Positions 9,758 to 18,559 of a DNA stretch of 64,000 nt are shown piece after piece. The DNA comes from an uncultured Microbacterium sp. (lineage in GTDB: Bacteria > Actinomycetota > Actinomycetes > Actinomycetales > Microbacteriaceae). Where the stretch lies: positions 124,001 to 188,000 of the forward strand of contig NZ_FLQR01000006.1 of NCBI RefSeq assembly GCF_900078385.1, in the 5' to 3' direction. Within the stretch, counting starts at the first letter, position 1. Each line of letters opens with the position of its first letter. The notes beneath the pieces are model-generated. The model had not been told where the DNA came from and did not search any database. It saw nothing but the letters and a program-made list of their open reading frames with translations. The position numbers were made by a program, and so were the translations under genes.

Positions 9758-10636
9758 ATGGACACGCGCGACGAGATCAGCGAGTTCCTCGGCTCTCGCC
9801 GAGCGAAGCTCACTCCCACCGAGGCCGGACTGCCGGACTTCGGTGGTCGTCGTCGCGTCCCCGGACTGCGCCGCGAGGAAGTGGCCCTCCTCGCGGGCAT
9901 GAGTGCCGAGTACTACAAGCGCCTGGAACGAGGCAACGCCACCGGCGTCTCCGACGCGGTCGTCGACGGCGTCAGTCGCGCTCTGCAACTCGACGAGGCC
10001 GAGCACGCGCACCTGTACGACCTGATCCGCACCGCGAACGCCGGCGCCCACCCCCAGCGGCGACGCCAGCCGGCTCGCAAGACCCAGCTGACCGCCGGGA
10101 TGCAGCAGACCATCGACGCCATGTCGACGGTGCCGGTCTTCGTGCAGAACGGTCGGCTCGACTTCGTCGCAGCCAACCAGCTCGGCCGAGCCCTGTTCTC
10201 CGAGATGCTCGACGACCCCCAGCCGCCCGTGAACGCCGCCCGCTTCGTGTTCCTCGACCCCCGGGCTCAGACGTTCTACCAGGACTGGGAGGCCAACACC
10301 CGCCAGATCGTCGCGATCCTCCGCGCCGAAGCCGGCCGGTCGCCCTACGACCGGCAGCTCAGCGATCTCGTCGGGGAACTCTCGACCCGCAGCGACCTGT
10401 TCCGCAGACTCTGGGGCACGCACGACGTCAGAGAACACCGCACCGGGCTCAAGAGCATCCACCACCCCGTCGTGGGAGATCTGGACCTCACCTTCCAGAG
10501 CATGGACCTCGCATCCGACCGCGGCCTGCAGATGCTCGTCTTCTCCGCCGAGCCGGGCTCCGCCTCACATGGGCGGCTGCAGATGCTCGCCAACTGGACC
10601 TCGACCAAGGCGCTCGAGGCGAATTCGGGACGGTGA
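9758..10636 (+). CDS. XRE-type regulator with MmyB-like ligand-binding domain
   Basis: A 292-residue transcription factor. The N-terminal helix-turn-helix contains VPGLRREEVALLAGMSAEYYKRLERG (the LRREEVA-LAG-S-Y-LE pattern of the MmyB/HTH_31 group). Residues about 105-285 form the PAS-like MmyB ligand-binding domain, with ARFVFLDPRAQTFYQDWE and the final LVFSAEPGSASHGRLQML. The ATG at 9758 is chosen over a TTG at 9725 because it starts exactly at the conserved DEISEFLGSRR. It probably regulates the divergent aldo/keto reductase. Confidence 0.88.
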   Translation: MDTRDEISEFLGSRRAKLTPTEAGLPDFGGRRRVPGLRREEVALLAGMSAEYYKRLERGNATGVSDAVVDGVSRALQLDEAEHAHLYDLIRTANAGAHPQRRRQPARKTQLTAGMQQTIDAMSTVPVFVQNGRLDFVAANQLGRALFSEMLDDPQPPVNAARFVFLDPRAQTFYQDWEANTRQIVAILRAEAGRSPYDRQLSDLVGELSTRSDLFRRLWGTHDVREHRTGLKSIHHPVVGDLDLTFQSMDLASDRGLQMLVFSAEPGSASHGRLQMLANWTSTKALEANSGR

Positions 10637-10703
10637 CGCCGACCTTTTCGCAGGTCACGAGTGCTGTCGATCGGACACAGCCGGCGCTGATCAGACTGAT
10701 TAC

Positions 10704-10750
10704 GAAAAGATAACGGCAAACCCTTGTCGTCGTTATCTTCTCGTTATAGA
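10704..10750 (+). promoter_or_regulatory. Inverted repeat and candidate promoter in the 365-bp gap after the XRE gene
   Basis: The AT-richer GAAAAGATAACG (10704-10715) and CGTTATCTTCTC (10731-10742) are complementary over 11 of 12 positions with a 15-nt loop. A TATAGA -10 (10745-10750) and a weak TTGTCG -35 (10724-10729) overlap the right arm, so a repressor bound to the repeat would block this promoter. The only thing directly downstream is a short stretch ending in a strong terminator. Confidence 0.4.
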
Positions 10751-10756
10751 GTGCAA

Positions 10757-10862
10757 GCACGGTAGTTGTTTGCTGTGGCAGCTGCCGGCATGTGATTGCA
10801 GGACACTCTTGGTGCAAAGGGACAAGGGCCGGTCGGAAGCCTCTCCGACCGGCCCTTATTCT
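10757..10862 (+). ncRNA. Candidate small RNA between promoter-like site and intrinsic terminator
   Basis: About 105 nt lie between the TATAGA box and the terminator at 10824-10862. No convincing open frame with a ribosome site is present. The interior contains a short GC stem around GCAGCTGC. It does not match a known actinobacterial RNA that I recognise. Expression is an inference; the region could also just be the 3' end of the XRE transcript. Confidence 0.35.
10824..10862 (+). terminator. Strong intrinsic terminator
   Basis: A perfect 13-bp stem, AAGGGCCGGTCGG (10824-10836) against CCGACCGGCCCTT (10845-10857), with an 8-nt loop and a short T-rich tail (ATTCTT). It is by far the strongest terminator in this part of the window and points to the + strand. 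Confidence 0.8.
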
Positions 10863-11001
10863 TGCCCTACCGACCGGCTTGGGTCAGCCGTTCGGATGCC
10901 GTCTCCTGCACAGGCGACGGCATGCGCAGGTTCTCCACAATTATGCTTCTGATCGGGGCTTTCCCGACGCGGATGTCGGGACCCCTCCGCAGAATGGGGG
11001 C

Positions 11002-12369
11002 ATGCAGGAAGACGTGATCACGGCAGCCGGCGACGACATCGCCCGCACCGAGGCGATCATCGACGGCATCGCGCGGACGCGCCGCCGGATGGCGGAACTC
11101 CACGCGGAGGAAGCGCGGCTGCTGGCGGCCGCCGCCGATCTCGCCCGCGAGCAGGCTGCCCGCGGAGAGACATCACACCCGTCCGGTGACATCCCGCTCC
11201 GCTCCATCGCGGCCCAGATCGCGGCCGCCACCCGCGCCTCCGACCGCGGGGTGCAGGCTCGCATCGGATACGCCGCGCAGCTGACGGCCGACTTCCCCGA
11301 GACCTTCGCGGCCCTGGCCATGGGCGAGATCGATCCCGCCCATGCGCGCGTCATCGTCGACGCCGGCATGCTGATCTCCGAGCCCGAGGTGCGCAGCGCC
11401 TACGAAGGGGCGGCGCTGGACGTGGCCCGTCGTGAGGCTCCCGGACGCGTGCGCCCCATCGTGCGCATGCTGGCGCAGCGACTGCACCCGGTCCCCCTCG
11501 CCGAGCGGCATCGGCTGGCACGCACGGGACGCAGGGTGTGCGTGCAGGATGCGGACGACGGCATGGCCGAACTCATCGCGGTCCTTCCCGCCACCCTTGC
11601 TCGCGCGATCCTCGACCGGCTCACGCAGGTCGCCCGTTCGACCATCGACGCGCGGAACCCGACGCGCGACGGCGCGGCACTGTTCGACGGCGACGCGCGG
11701 CTCGACGGCGACGCGCGGCTCGACCTCGACGCGCAGCTCAACGGCGAGCGGGGCATGGCCGACACACGCACCCTCGACGAGGTGCGCGCCGACGCCTTCA
11801 CCGACCTGCTCCTCACGGGCCACAGCTCACCCGAGGCGTCGAACGGATCGATCCCCCAGGGCCACGCGATCCGTGCGCACGTCCAGGTGACGGTGCCGCT
11901 CTCCACGCTCGCAGGCGAGACGGACGAACCGGCGGAGCTCGTCGGACATGGTCCGATCGACCCCGACACGGCGCGTCGCCTGGCGGGCACGGCGACCGCG
12001 TGGACGCGGGTTCAGCTCGACCCCGTGACGCAATGCGTCGTCGCCGTCGACACCTACCGTCCGACGACAGCACTGAGGCGGCTGCTCGAGGTGCGCGACG
12101 AGCACTGCCGCTTCCCCGGATGCCGTCAGCCGGCCGCCAGGTGCGACCTGGACCACACGGTGGCCCGCGAGCACGACGGACCGACGGAGCTCGGGAACCT
12201 CGCGCATCTCTGCCGCCGGCATCACGTCCTGAAGCACAACTCCGCCTGGCGGGTGCGCCAACGACCCGGCGGAGTGCTCGAGTGGACGAGCCCGACCGGT
12301 CGGGTCTACCCGGACGCCCCCGCGCGCACACTGACCTTCGCGCCGGCAGCCGATCCGCCGCCGTTCTGA
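11002..12369 (+). CDS. DUF222/HNH endonuclease signature protein (13E12 type)
   Basis: A 455-residue protein of the abundant actinobacterial 13E12 repeat family. The N-terminal DUF222 region is mostly helical (RIGYAAQLTADFPETFAALAMGEIDPAHARVI). The C-terminal HNH nuclease motif reads CRFPGCRQPAARCDLDHTVAREHDGPTELGNLAHLCRRHHVLKH, with paired cysteines, DLDH, N and HH all intact. The start at 11002 is preferred to upstream in-frame codons, which read through terminator sequence. Residues around 228-246 include tandem repeats of an 18-bp unit encoding LDGDAR. Whether it cuts DNA in vivo is unknown; many are suspected selfish elements. Confidence 0.88.
   Translation: MQEDVITAAGDDIARTEAIIDGIARTRRRMAELHAEEARLLAAAADLAREQAARGETSHPSGDIPLRSIAAQIAAATRASDRGVQARIGYAAQLTADFPETFAALAMGEIDPAHARVIVDAGMLISEPEVRSAYEGAALDVARREAPGRVRPIVRMLAQRLHPVPLAERHRLARTGRRVCVQDADDGMAELIAVLPATLARAILDRLTQVARSTIDARNPTRDGAALFDGDARLDGDARLDLDAQLNGERGMADTRTLDEVRADAFTDLLLTGHSSPEASNGSIPQGHAIRAHVQVTVPLSTLAGETDEPAELVGHGPIDPDTARRLAGTATAWTRVQLDPVTQCVVAVDTYRPTTALRRLLEVRDEHCRFPGCRQPAARCDLDHTVAREHDGPTELGNLAHLCRRHHVLKHNSAWRVRQRPGGVLEWTSPTGRVYPDAPARTLTFAPAADPPPF
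11683..11738 (+). repeat. 18-bp tandem repeat inside the HNH gene
   Basis: About three imperfect copies of the unit CTCGACGGCGACGCGCGG occur head to tail, encoding a repeated LDGDAR/LDLDAQ motif in the linker between the DUF222 and HNH parts. Unit length is a multiple of three, so copy-number change keeps the frame. Confidence 0.7.
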
Positions 12370-12430
12370 GGCTCGGAGGTCGGGCCGGGCACATGACTCC
12401 CGGTGCCCCCGGCGCGGGCCCGCCTCGCGA

Positions 12431-14044
12431 TCAGGAGACGGTGACGTTCCGCTCGTGCCACCCCGTGGCGCCGTCCGGCACGACGGGGGCGACCGCCGAG
12501 GTCTGCACGTCGCCGGTCGCGCTCGTGGCCCGGCAGCGGAGGAGATGCCGGCCGGCGGTCGCGGTCCACGGAAGGCTCCACTGCACCCAGGTGTCATCCG
12601 AGATCGCGGCAGCGACCGTCGCCTGCTGCCACGCGCCGTCGTCGATCTGCACCTCCACCCCGGCCACACCCACGTGCTGCTGCCACGCGACGCCCGCGAT
12701 GACGGTCTCACCGGCCGCGACGTTCTGGCCGTCCCGCGGCACATCGATCCGCGACTGCAGCTTGATGGGACCGAACTCCGACCAGCCCCGATCCGTCCAG
12801 TAGGCCCGTGCGCGATCGAACCGCGTCACTTCGAGATCCACGACCCACTTCGTCGCCGACACGTACCCGTACAGGCCGGGCACGACCATCCGCACCGGGA
12901 ATCCATGCTCCTGCGGCAGCGGCTCACCGTTCATGCCGATCGCGAGGATCGCGGCGCGATCGTCGGTCAGCGCCTCCAGGGGCGTGGATGCCGTGAAGCC
13001 GTCCACCGAGCGCGAGAGCACCATATCGGCCTCGGCCGTCGGCCGTGCCCGCGCGAGCAGCTCGCGGATCGGGTAGCCGAGCCACAGCGCATTGCCGATG
13101 AGCGTCCCGCCGACCTCGTTCGACACACACGCCAACGTCGTATGACTCTCCTCGAGCGGCAGCGCGAGCAGCTCGTCCCACGTCAGGGTCACCGTCTCCT
13201 CGACGAGGCCGTGGACGCGGATGCTCCACTCGGCGGGGGTGACGCTCGGGACGATGAGGGCCGTGTCGATCCGGTAGAAGCTGTCGTTCGGCGTAATGAC
13301 GGGCGCGAGACCCGGGATGTCGAGCTCGGAACCGGCGGGGACTGGCGCCGCCGACACCGCGGGCCGCGGCAGCACGACGTCGCGGATCGCCGTCGCCGCC
13401 GCACGTCCGGCGCGCAGCGCCGTACCGCCGACAGCAGCCAGGACACCCACGACCACCGTCGCGCCGGACCACATCAGGAACGTCCGGCGATCGGCGCGGC
13501 CGGGGGCGGCGGACAGCGGCTGAGGCGCCCGCGTCCCGGCAGAGTCCACTGCCGGAGTGACGGACGGCTGAGGCGCCGCCGCGCCCGCCGCGGCCATCCC
13601 ACGCACCATGCGCGCAAGCCACCAGAGGGCGAGGGCGCCGGCGATGCCGGCGGCCACCGACGGCAGCCACGCGCCGACGACGGCATCCGATCGCGTCGTC
13701 GCGATGACGCCGCCCACGATCCCGAACACCGCAACGATGGCCGCGCCCCACGGCGGTCGCCGCACCTCCAGCACGCCGCACGCGGCGCCCAGCGCCGCGA
13801 TCACGAGACAGATCGCCACGACGAGCACGATCTTGTCGGCTGTGCCGAACAGCGCGATCGCCGTGTCCTTGGCCCAGGGCGGCGCGAGGTCGATGAGCCA
13901 CCCGCCGACCGACGTCACGGGACCGCCACCGCCGATGAGTCCGGCGACGACCTCGCCGACACCGCCGGCCAGCACGACCGCCGCCGCGCCCGCGATCCCC
14001 GCACCCGCGATCCCCGCGCGCCCCGCCGCACGTTCCGTCGTCAT
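12431..14044 (-). CDS. Membrane-anchored sulfite-oxidase-family molybdopterin protein
   Basis: A 537-residue oxidoreductase. Residues 1-155 contain four or so membrane segments. A further hydrophobic segment (MWSGATVVVGVLAAVGG) precedes the large extracytoplasmic Moco domain: ITPNDSFYRIDTAL, LTWDELLALP, TTLACVSNEVGG with the molybdenum-ligand cysteine, then YPIRELL and GFPVRMVVPGLYGY. The last 110 residues are the immunoglobulin-like dimerisation domain of sulfite oxidases (AGVAWQQHVGVAGVEVQID). Electron acceptor and substrate are not known for this actinobacterial branch. The convergent HNH gene ends 61 bp away. Confidence 0.88.
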   Translation of the reverse strand: MTTERAAGRAGIAGAGIAGAAAVVLAGGVGEVVAGLIGGGGPVTSVGGWLIDLAPPWAKDTAIALFGTADKIVLVVAICLVIAALGAACGVLEVRRPPWGAAIVAVFGIVGGVIATTRSDAVVGAWLPSVAAGIAGALALWWLARMVRGMAAAGAAAPQPSVTPAVDSAGTRAPQPLSAAPGRADRRTFLMWSGATVVVGVLAAVGGTALRAGRAAATAIRDVVLPRPAVSAAPVPAGSELDIPGLAPVITPNDSFYRIDTALIVPSVTPAEWSIRVHGLVEETVTLTWDELLALPLEESHTTLACVSNEVGGTLIGNALWLGYPIRELLARARPTAEADMVLSRSVDGFTASTPLEALTDDRAAILAIGMNGEPLPQEHGFPVRMVVPGLYGYVSATKWVVDLEVTRFDRARAYWTDRGWSEFGPIKLQSRIDVPRDGQNVAAGETVIAGVAWQQHVGVAGVEVQIDDGAWQQATVAAAISDDTWVQWSLPWTATAGRHLLRCRATSATGDVQTSAVAPVVPDGATGWHERNVTVS

Positions 14045-14107
14045 GGGTGGAGCCTACGACCGTTCACATCCCGCACGGTGCCGGCCGCGCGCGTGCACAG
14101 CGACCGG

Positions 14108-15886
14108 TCAGACGCCTCCTCCTCCGCCGCCACCGCCGCCACCGCCGGCCGAGCCGCCGCCGCCCGATCCGCCCGAGGTCGAGGACGACGAGGTCGCCGC
14201 GGCCGAGAGCGATCCGATGCCGTCGGAGAACGATCCGGCGTTGAAGCCTCCGGTCCCGTAGTACCAGGCGGGGCCGGCAGCGCCCGTCGCGGTGTAGAGC
14301 ACCGCGAGCTGCTGCGACCACTCCTTCTCCTGGCCGAACACGACGGCGTACGGCAGCAGCGTCTCGTACAGCCGGAGCATCTCCCGCGGGTCGTCGACGC
14401 GCACGCGCTCTGCGCCGGCCGGGGACTGCAGCATCCGGATGCGGTCTGCCTCCGCCCACTCGATGAAGACCTTGAGCCCCTCGAGATGGTCGCGCACCTC
14501 GGCACCGGCACGGGTGAGCGGCTTGCGGACGACGATGATAAGGACGCCGACGCCGACGATGCCGGCGATCACGATGATGACGAACGGCCACGGCGACTGC
14601 ACGCCGCCGTCGTACGCGAGCATCCCGAACAGGAACACGAGCCCGCCGACCACGGCGACCGCGAGGATGGGCCAGACCCGTGCGCCGACCGGCACCGCAC
14701 GCCGGAGCCCGCGGTTCTTCAGCTCGGCCTCAGCCTCCTTCAGGATCGCCTGCGCGACCTTCGAGAGCCGGGTGTCCTGCCGACCGAACTCGTACTGCTC
14801 CCCTGGCTGTCCGGACGGGAAGAGTCCGCGCAGCAGCATCCGGCCGTCGCCGTCCGCGCGGGACGGGTCGACGAGCTCGGCCGTGAGACGCGCGCCCCCG
14901 AAGAAGCGCCGGGCGCCTTCGAGGATGCGGATGGAGCCCGCCACGGCCTGTTCCAGCACCTCCGCGGGGATCGCCTTGGCCGGCTTGCCCAGGAGCACGG
15001 CGCTCTCCAGCGCATCGATGCCGGTCGGCGGCGTGTACTCCGCGATGATCGTCGGCCGCCCCGGTTCGTCGCGCAGCCAGCGCCGCCGCGATCGCAGCGC
15101 GAGCGCCCCGGCGCCGAGCAATCCGATCCCCGCGACGCCCTGCGCCCAGCCGAGGGGCGATGCCAGGAACGACGTGTCGAAGAGCACGAAGGTCTCATCC
15201 GCGAACCCGACCGCCATCGTGAGGGTCTCGTACGGCGCGATCTGCGTCGCGCGGGCCGTCACGATCGCGCCGCCGTCCGAGGTCGTCTCGACGTCGATCG
15301 CGTCACACGTCGTCGACGCACCCTGGGAACCGGCGTAGCAGGCCGTCCGGCCGGTCAGGGCGTCCGCGAGTTCGGCGTCGACGTGCAGCCGGGCCGTGAT
15401 CTCACCGAACGGCTGCGACCAGTCCACACCGTTGACGTCCCAGTAAAACTCCTGCCCCGTGTCGCCGAACGTCCACGTCACGTTCTCGAGCGTGTACGTG
15501 AAGACGTAGGTCTGCGCGCCGTGCACGTAATCGTCGGCGCGCGAGGTCATCGAGTACATGCCGTCTTCGGCATCCGTCTCCGCGGCGCGCGGCGCACCCT
15601 CGCCGTCGGTGATCGACACGAGGTCGGGGTGCAGGGGCTGCCCGTTGTAGGAGTCCGGGATGATCCGCCGCATGCCGCGGTTCTGGTCGATGTCCGGGAA
15701 GCGCGCGACGAACTCCTCGACGACGGTGAGGCGACTCGTCCCGTCCTCGGCGCGCGTCAGCGTGTAGTCGACGGTGAGGCTGTCGAAGGTGAAGTCCTCG
15801 ACGTCGGCCGCCGCGGGCGCCGCGATGACGAAGGATGCCAGCAGCCCGATCAGCACTGCCATGATCATGCGCGCATATCGCCCCAT
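14108..15886 (-). CDS. DUF2207 domain membrane protein
   Basis: A 592-residue predicted membrane protein of the DUF2207 (YciQ-like) family. A signal peptide (residues 1-27, ending APAAADV) precedes an extracytoplasmic domain with DQNRGMRRIIPDSY and EFYWDVNGVDW, both typical of DUF2207. A transmembrane segment near residue 250, a cytoplasmic region, two more segments near 425-475 and a tail with YYGTGGFNAGSFSDGI then follow. The extreme C-terminus is almost pure glycine with Ser/Ala (over 20 Gly). Function is unknown. It lies 63 bp downstream of the molybdopterin protein gene, same strand order reversed, so co-transcription is possible only from its own upstream promoter. Confidence 0.85.
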   Translation of the reverse strand: MGRYARMIMAVLIGLLASFVIAAPAAADVEDFTFDSLTVDYTLTRAEDGTSRLTVVEEFVARFPDIDQNRGMRRIIPDSYNGQPLHPDLVSITDGEGAPRAAETDAEDGMYSMTSRADDYVHGAQTYVFTYTLENVTWTFGDTGQEFYWDVNGVDWSQPFGEITARLHVDAELADALTGRTACYAGSQGASTTCDAIDVETTSDGGAIVTARATQIAPYETLTMAVGFADETFVLFDTSFLASPLGWAQGVAGIGLLGAGALALRSRRRWLRDEPGRPTIIAEYTPPTGIDALESAVLLGKPAKAIPAEVLEQAVAGSIRILEGARRFFGGARLTAELVDPSRADGDGRMLLRGLFPSGQPGEQYEFGRQDTRLSKVAQAILKEAEAELKNRGLRRAVPVGARVWPILAVAVVGGLVFLFGMLAYDGGVQSPWPFVIIVIAGIVGVGVLIIVVRKPLTRAGAEVRDHLEGLKVFIEWAEADRIRMLQSPAGAERVRVDDPREMLRLYETLLPYAVVFGQEKEWSQQLAVLYTATGAAGPAWYYGTGGFNAGSFSDGIGSLSAAATSSSSTSGGSGGGGSAGGGGGGGGGGGV

Positions 15887-15921
15887 GCCACTCAGCCTAT
15901 GGTCGGGTTACAGTGGACGCC

Positions 15922-16353
15922 ATGACCGACCGCCGCCTCGCCATCACCGCGTGGGAGAGCCTGTTCCGCGCGCAGCACGAGGTCCTGCAGGAGATCAGCA
16001 CCGACTTCGTCGAGGACGAACTCTCCCAGGCGGAGTACGACGTCCTCCTCACCGTCACCCGTGGCGACGGCGGCGCGGCACGTCTTCGCGACGTGACGTC
16101 GAACATGCTCATCAGCCAGCCGAGCGTCTCCCGGCTCGTCGACCGGATGGTCAGCCGCGGCCTGCTCACCAAGTGCCCCGATCCGCTCGACGGGCGCGGC
16201 GCGCTCGTGAGCGCGACCGAGCACGGCCAGTCCGCCTTCCGGCGCGTCGCGACCGCGCACGGCCGGTCGATCGCCGACCGGATGTCGGTGCTGAGCGACG
16301 ACGAGCTCGCCCAGCTGCGCACGCTCACCGCGAAGCTCCGCGCCCAGCCCTGA
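15922..16353 (+). CDS. MarR family transcriptional regulator
   Basis: A 143-residue winged-helix regulator. It has the MarR helical N-terminus (WESLFRAQHEVLQEI), the recognition region LRDVTSNMLISQPSVSRLVDRMVSRGLL, and the wing with DGRGALVSATEHG. The ATG at 15922 is preferred over a GTG at 15913. It is divergent from DUF2207 (35 bp) and convergent with the ABC exporter genes (12 bp), so its target is most likely DUF2207 or itself. Very short upstream sequence suggests a leaderless transcript. Confidence 0.85.
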   Translation: MTDRRLAITAWESLFRAQHEVLQEISTDFVEDELSQAEYDVLLTVTRGDGGAARLRDVTSNMLISQPSVSRLVDRMVSRGLLTKCPDPLDGRGALVSATEHGQSAFRRVATAHGRSIADRMSVLSDDELAQLRTLTAKLRAQP

Positions 16354-16365
16354 CCGCCCCGCTGT

Positions 16366-17100
16366 CTACGGCGTGCGACGCCGCAGGGTCAGCGACGCCA
16401 GGATCAGGGAGCCGACCGCGAACGCCACGACGATGAGCAGGGGCCGCGCGACATCCCATCCCTCGTCGCCCGCGCTCACGGCCGCGACGGCATCGATGGC
16501 GTGGCTGAGCGGCAGCCACTCGCTGATGGCCTGCAGGACGTCGGGCATCTGATCGCGCGGCATGAACAGGCCGCCGAGGATGATCTGCGGGAAGACGAGC
16601 ACGGGCATGAACTGCACGGCCTGGAACTCGGTGCGGGCGAACGCGCTCGCGAGCAGGCCGAGGGCCGTTCCGAGCAGCGCGTCGACGACAGCGACGAGGC
16701 CCAGCTGCCACAGCGGACCCTCGACATCCAGCTGGCAGACGAGCACCGCGAACGCGACGGTGATGACCGCCTGCAGCATCGCCATGAGCCCGAACGCGAG
16801 GGCGTAGCCGAGGATGAAGTCCGCCTTGCCGAGCGGCGTCGTCATGAGCCGCTCGAGCGTGCCGCTGCGCCGCTCGCGGAGCGTCGTGATCGACGTGATG
16901 AGGAACATCACGACGAAGGGGAACAGCGCGAGGATCGGGCCGCCGAACCGGTCGAAGACGCCCTCCTGGTCGCTGAAGAGCCAGGCGAACAGTCCGACCA
17001 GGAGGCTCGGCGCCACGAGCATGAGGGCGATCGACCGCGGGTCGTGGCTGAGCTGCCGGAGGACCCGGCCGGCGGTCGCGAAGATCCGGATGCCGTTCAT
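16366..17100 (-). CDS. ABC-2 type transporter permease
   Basis: A 244-residue membrane subunit with six predicted helices: MNGIRIFATAGRVLRQL, then SIALMLVAPSLLVGLFAWLF, the coupling region RERRSGTLERLMTTPLGKADFILGY (the diagnostic motif of ABC-2 exporters), and FPQIILGGLFMPRDQMP. Its ATG overlaps the TGA of the ATPase gene by 4 nt (17100-17097). It forms an exporter with that ATPase. Substrate is unknown; multidrug or lipid export is typical of the group. Confidence 0.88.
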   Translation of the reverse strand: MNGIRIFATAGRVLRQLSHDPRSIALMLVAPSLLVGLFAWLFSDQEGVFDRFGGPILALFPFVVMFLITSITTLRERRSGTLERLMTTPLGKADFILGYALAFGLMAMLQAVITVAFAVLVCQLDVEGPLWQLGLVAVVDALLGTALGLLASAFARTEFQAVQFMPVLVFPQIILGGLFMPRDQMPDVLQAISEWLPLSHAIDAVAAVSAGDEGWDVARPLLIVVAFAVGSLILASLTLRRRTP

Positions 17101-17834
17101 GCCGCGGCATCCCGTTCGATGAGCGCGAGGAACGCCGCGTCGGGATCGGACTCGCCCGTGTCGGCCAGGAGCGCGGCCGGCGTCGTGTCGGCGACGAGAC
17201 GGCCCGCCCGCATGAGGAGCAGCCGGTCGCAGCGGATCGCCTCGTCCATGACATGACTGGACACGAGCAGGGTCGCACCGCCCGCGGCGAGGGAGCGGAA
17301 GAGCGCCCACAGCTCCGCGCGCAGCACGGGGTCCAGTCCCACGGTCGGCTCGTCGAGGACGATGAGCTCGGGCGAGCCGAGCATCGCGACGGCGAGCGAG
17401 ACGCGGTTCTCCTGGCCGCCGCTGAGCGAAGCGACGGTCTGCCCCGCCTGCGGCCGGAGCCCCACCTGATCGATGACGCGGTCCACGTCGCCCCGCGGGG
17501 CGCCGATGAGTCGCGCGAAGTACGCGAGGTTCTGCCGCACCGTCAGGTCGCCGTAGACCGACGCGGCCTGCGTGTCGTACGCGACGCGGCGGCGGAGCGC
17601 GGCGCTGCCGGCGGGCTCGCCGAGCACCGTCACCGAGCCGCCGTCGATCTTCTGGACCCCGACGATCGCGCGCATGAGCGTCGTCTTGCCGCAGCCGGAC
17701 GGTCCGAGGAGGCCCGTGATGCGTCCGCGCGGGATCGCGACCTCGAGGCCCTCGAACACCGCCGTCCCGCCCCGCCGGACCCGCAGATCGCGGACGACGA
17801 CGGCATCCCCTCCGGACGGCTCGGTCGCGACCAT
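17097..17834 (-). CDS. ABC transporter ATP-binding protein
   Basis: A 245-residue nucleotide-binding subunit. Walker A is GPSGCGKTT, the signature is LSGGQ, and Walker B with the D-loop reads LIVLDEPTVGLDPVLRAELW; the switch histidine is in SSHVMDEA. It sits first in a two-gene exporter operon with the following permease, overlapping it by 4 nt, and resembles the NodI/DrrA group of drug or lipid exporters. Start is ATG at 17834. Confidence 0.92.
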   Translation of the reverse strand: MVATEPSGGDAVVVRDLRVRRGGTAVFEGLEVAIPRGRITGLLGPSGCGKTTLMRAIVGVQKIDGGSVTVLGEPAGSAALRRRVAYDTQAASVYGDLTVRQNLAYFARLIGAPRGDVDRVIDQVGLRPQAGQTVASLSGGQENRVSLAVAMLGSPELIVLDEPTVGLDPVLRAELWALFRSLAAGGATLLVSSHVMDEAIRCDRLLLMRAGRLVADTTPAALLADTGESDPDAAFLALIERDAAA

Positions 17835-17937
17835 GCCGTCAGCCTAGAGCCGCCCCCGACCCGTCGCCAGCGGGTGCAGAACCGCCCCGGTCCGGTGGAC
17901 GCGGGGCGGTTCGACTAGCGAGCGGGTGGTGCGCCGG

Positions 17938-18393
17938 TCACTGCTCGATCGGCTGAGGCTCGTCCGAGCTCTCGTGCGCCTGGATGGTGGGCGCGTCGTT
18001 TCCGGCGACGACCGCCACCTTTCGCGGCCGGGCCTTCTCGCTCACCGGGATCGTGACCGTGAGGACGCCGTTGCTGTAGTTCGCGGCGATGCCGTCGGTG
18101 TCGATGCCCTGCCCGAGGTTCAGCTGGCGCAGGAAGCTCGCCGCCTCGCGCTCGCGCGTGATCCACTTGACGCCCTCGCCCTGGGTGAGGGTGCGCTCCG
18201 CGCGGATGGTGAGCAGCTGACCGTCGACGTCGATGTCGACCGAGCCCGGGTCGATGCCCGGCAGGTCGGCGGACAGGACGTAGTGGTCGCCGTCACGGTA
18301 CAGGTCCATCGGCATGCGCCGGGGGCCGCGGCGGGTGTCGAGGAGGCTCGACGCGAGGCGGTCGAGGTCACGGAACGGGTCGTACGTCGCCAT
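17938..18393 (-). CDS. Hsp20/alpha-crystallin small heat-shock protein
   Basis: A 151-residue small chaperone that holds unfolded proteins in oligomers. After MATYDPFRDLDRLASSLL comes the alpha-crystallin domain (residues about 28-120: MPMDLYRDGDHYVLSADLPGIDPGSVDIDV, RTLTQGEGVKWITRER, YSNGVLTVTIPV), whose GVLTV box is diagnostic. The start at 18393 follows AAGGAG at a good distance. The upstream region holds both an HspR operator (HAIR) and an HrcA operator (CIRCE), so heat induction through two repressors is likely. Confidence 0.95.
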   Translation of the reverse strand: MATYDPFRDLDRLASSLLDTRRGPRRMPMDLYRDGDHYVLSADLPGIDPGSVDIDVDGQLLTIRAERTLTQGEGVKWITREREAASFLRQLNLGQGIDTDGIAANYSNGVLTVTIPVSEKARPRKVAVVAGNDAPTIQAHESSDEPQPIEQ

Positions 18394-18424
18394 TGTTCTC
18401 TCCTTGTGCTTTCTGGTCTCAAGA

Positions 18425-18445
18425 GTTGAGTCACATCGACTCAAG
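18425..18445. promoter_or_regulatory. HAIR element (HspR operator)
   Basis: GTTGAGT-N7-ACTCAAG matches the HspR-associated inverted repeat CTTGAGT-N7-ACTCAAG at 13 of 14 defined positions. It lies 32-52 bp upstream of the hsp20 start codon, right where the promoter should be. HspR with DnaK represses such genes in actinobacteria; the hspR gene is not in this window. Confidence 0.88.
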
Positions 18446-18455
18446 TAAGCCCAGA

Positions 18456-18482
18456 TTAGCACTCGGCCATGGTGAGTGCCAG
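18456..18482. promoter_or_regulatory. CIRCE element (HrcA operator)
   Basis: TTAGCACTC-N9-GAGTGCCAG matches the CIRCE consensus TTAGCACTC-N9-GAGTGCTAA at 16 of 18 positions, including a perfect left arm. It is 10 bp upstream of the HAIR element, giving the small heat-shock gene two different heat-shock operators. Confidence 0.85.
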
Positions 18483-18559
18483 TCGTTCGCGCACGGCGAA
18501 CGAGCTGATGAGAGGGGGTTTCGAGGCCCGAGGGCGAGGTGACGGAGTCCAGGTCTTCG

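Noticed and set aside
12455..15925. An 1156-codon + strand open frame
   Set aside because: Antisense to the molybdopterin and DUF2207 genes; low-complexity Arg/Gly/Asp sequence and no motif.
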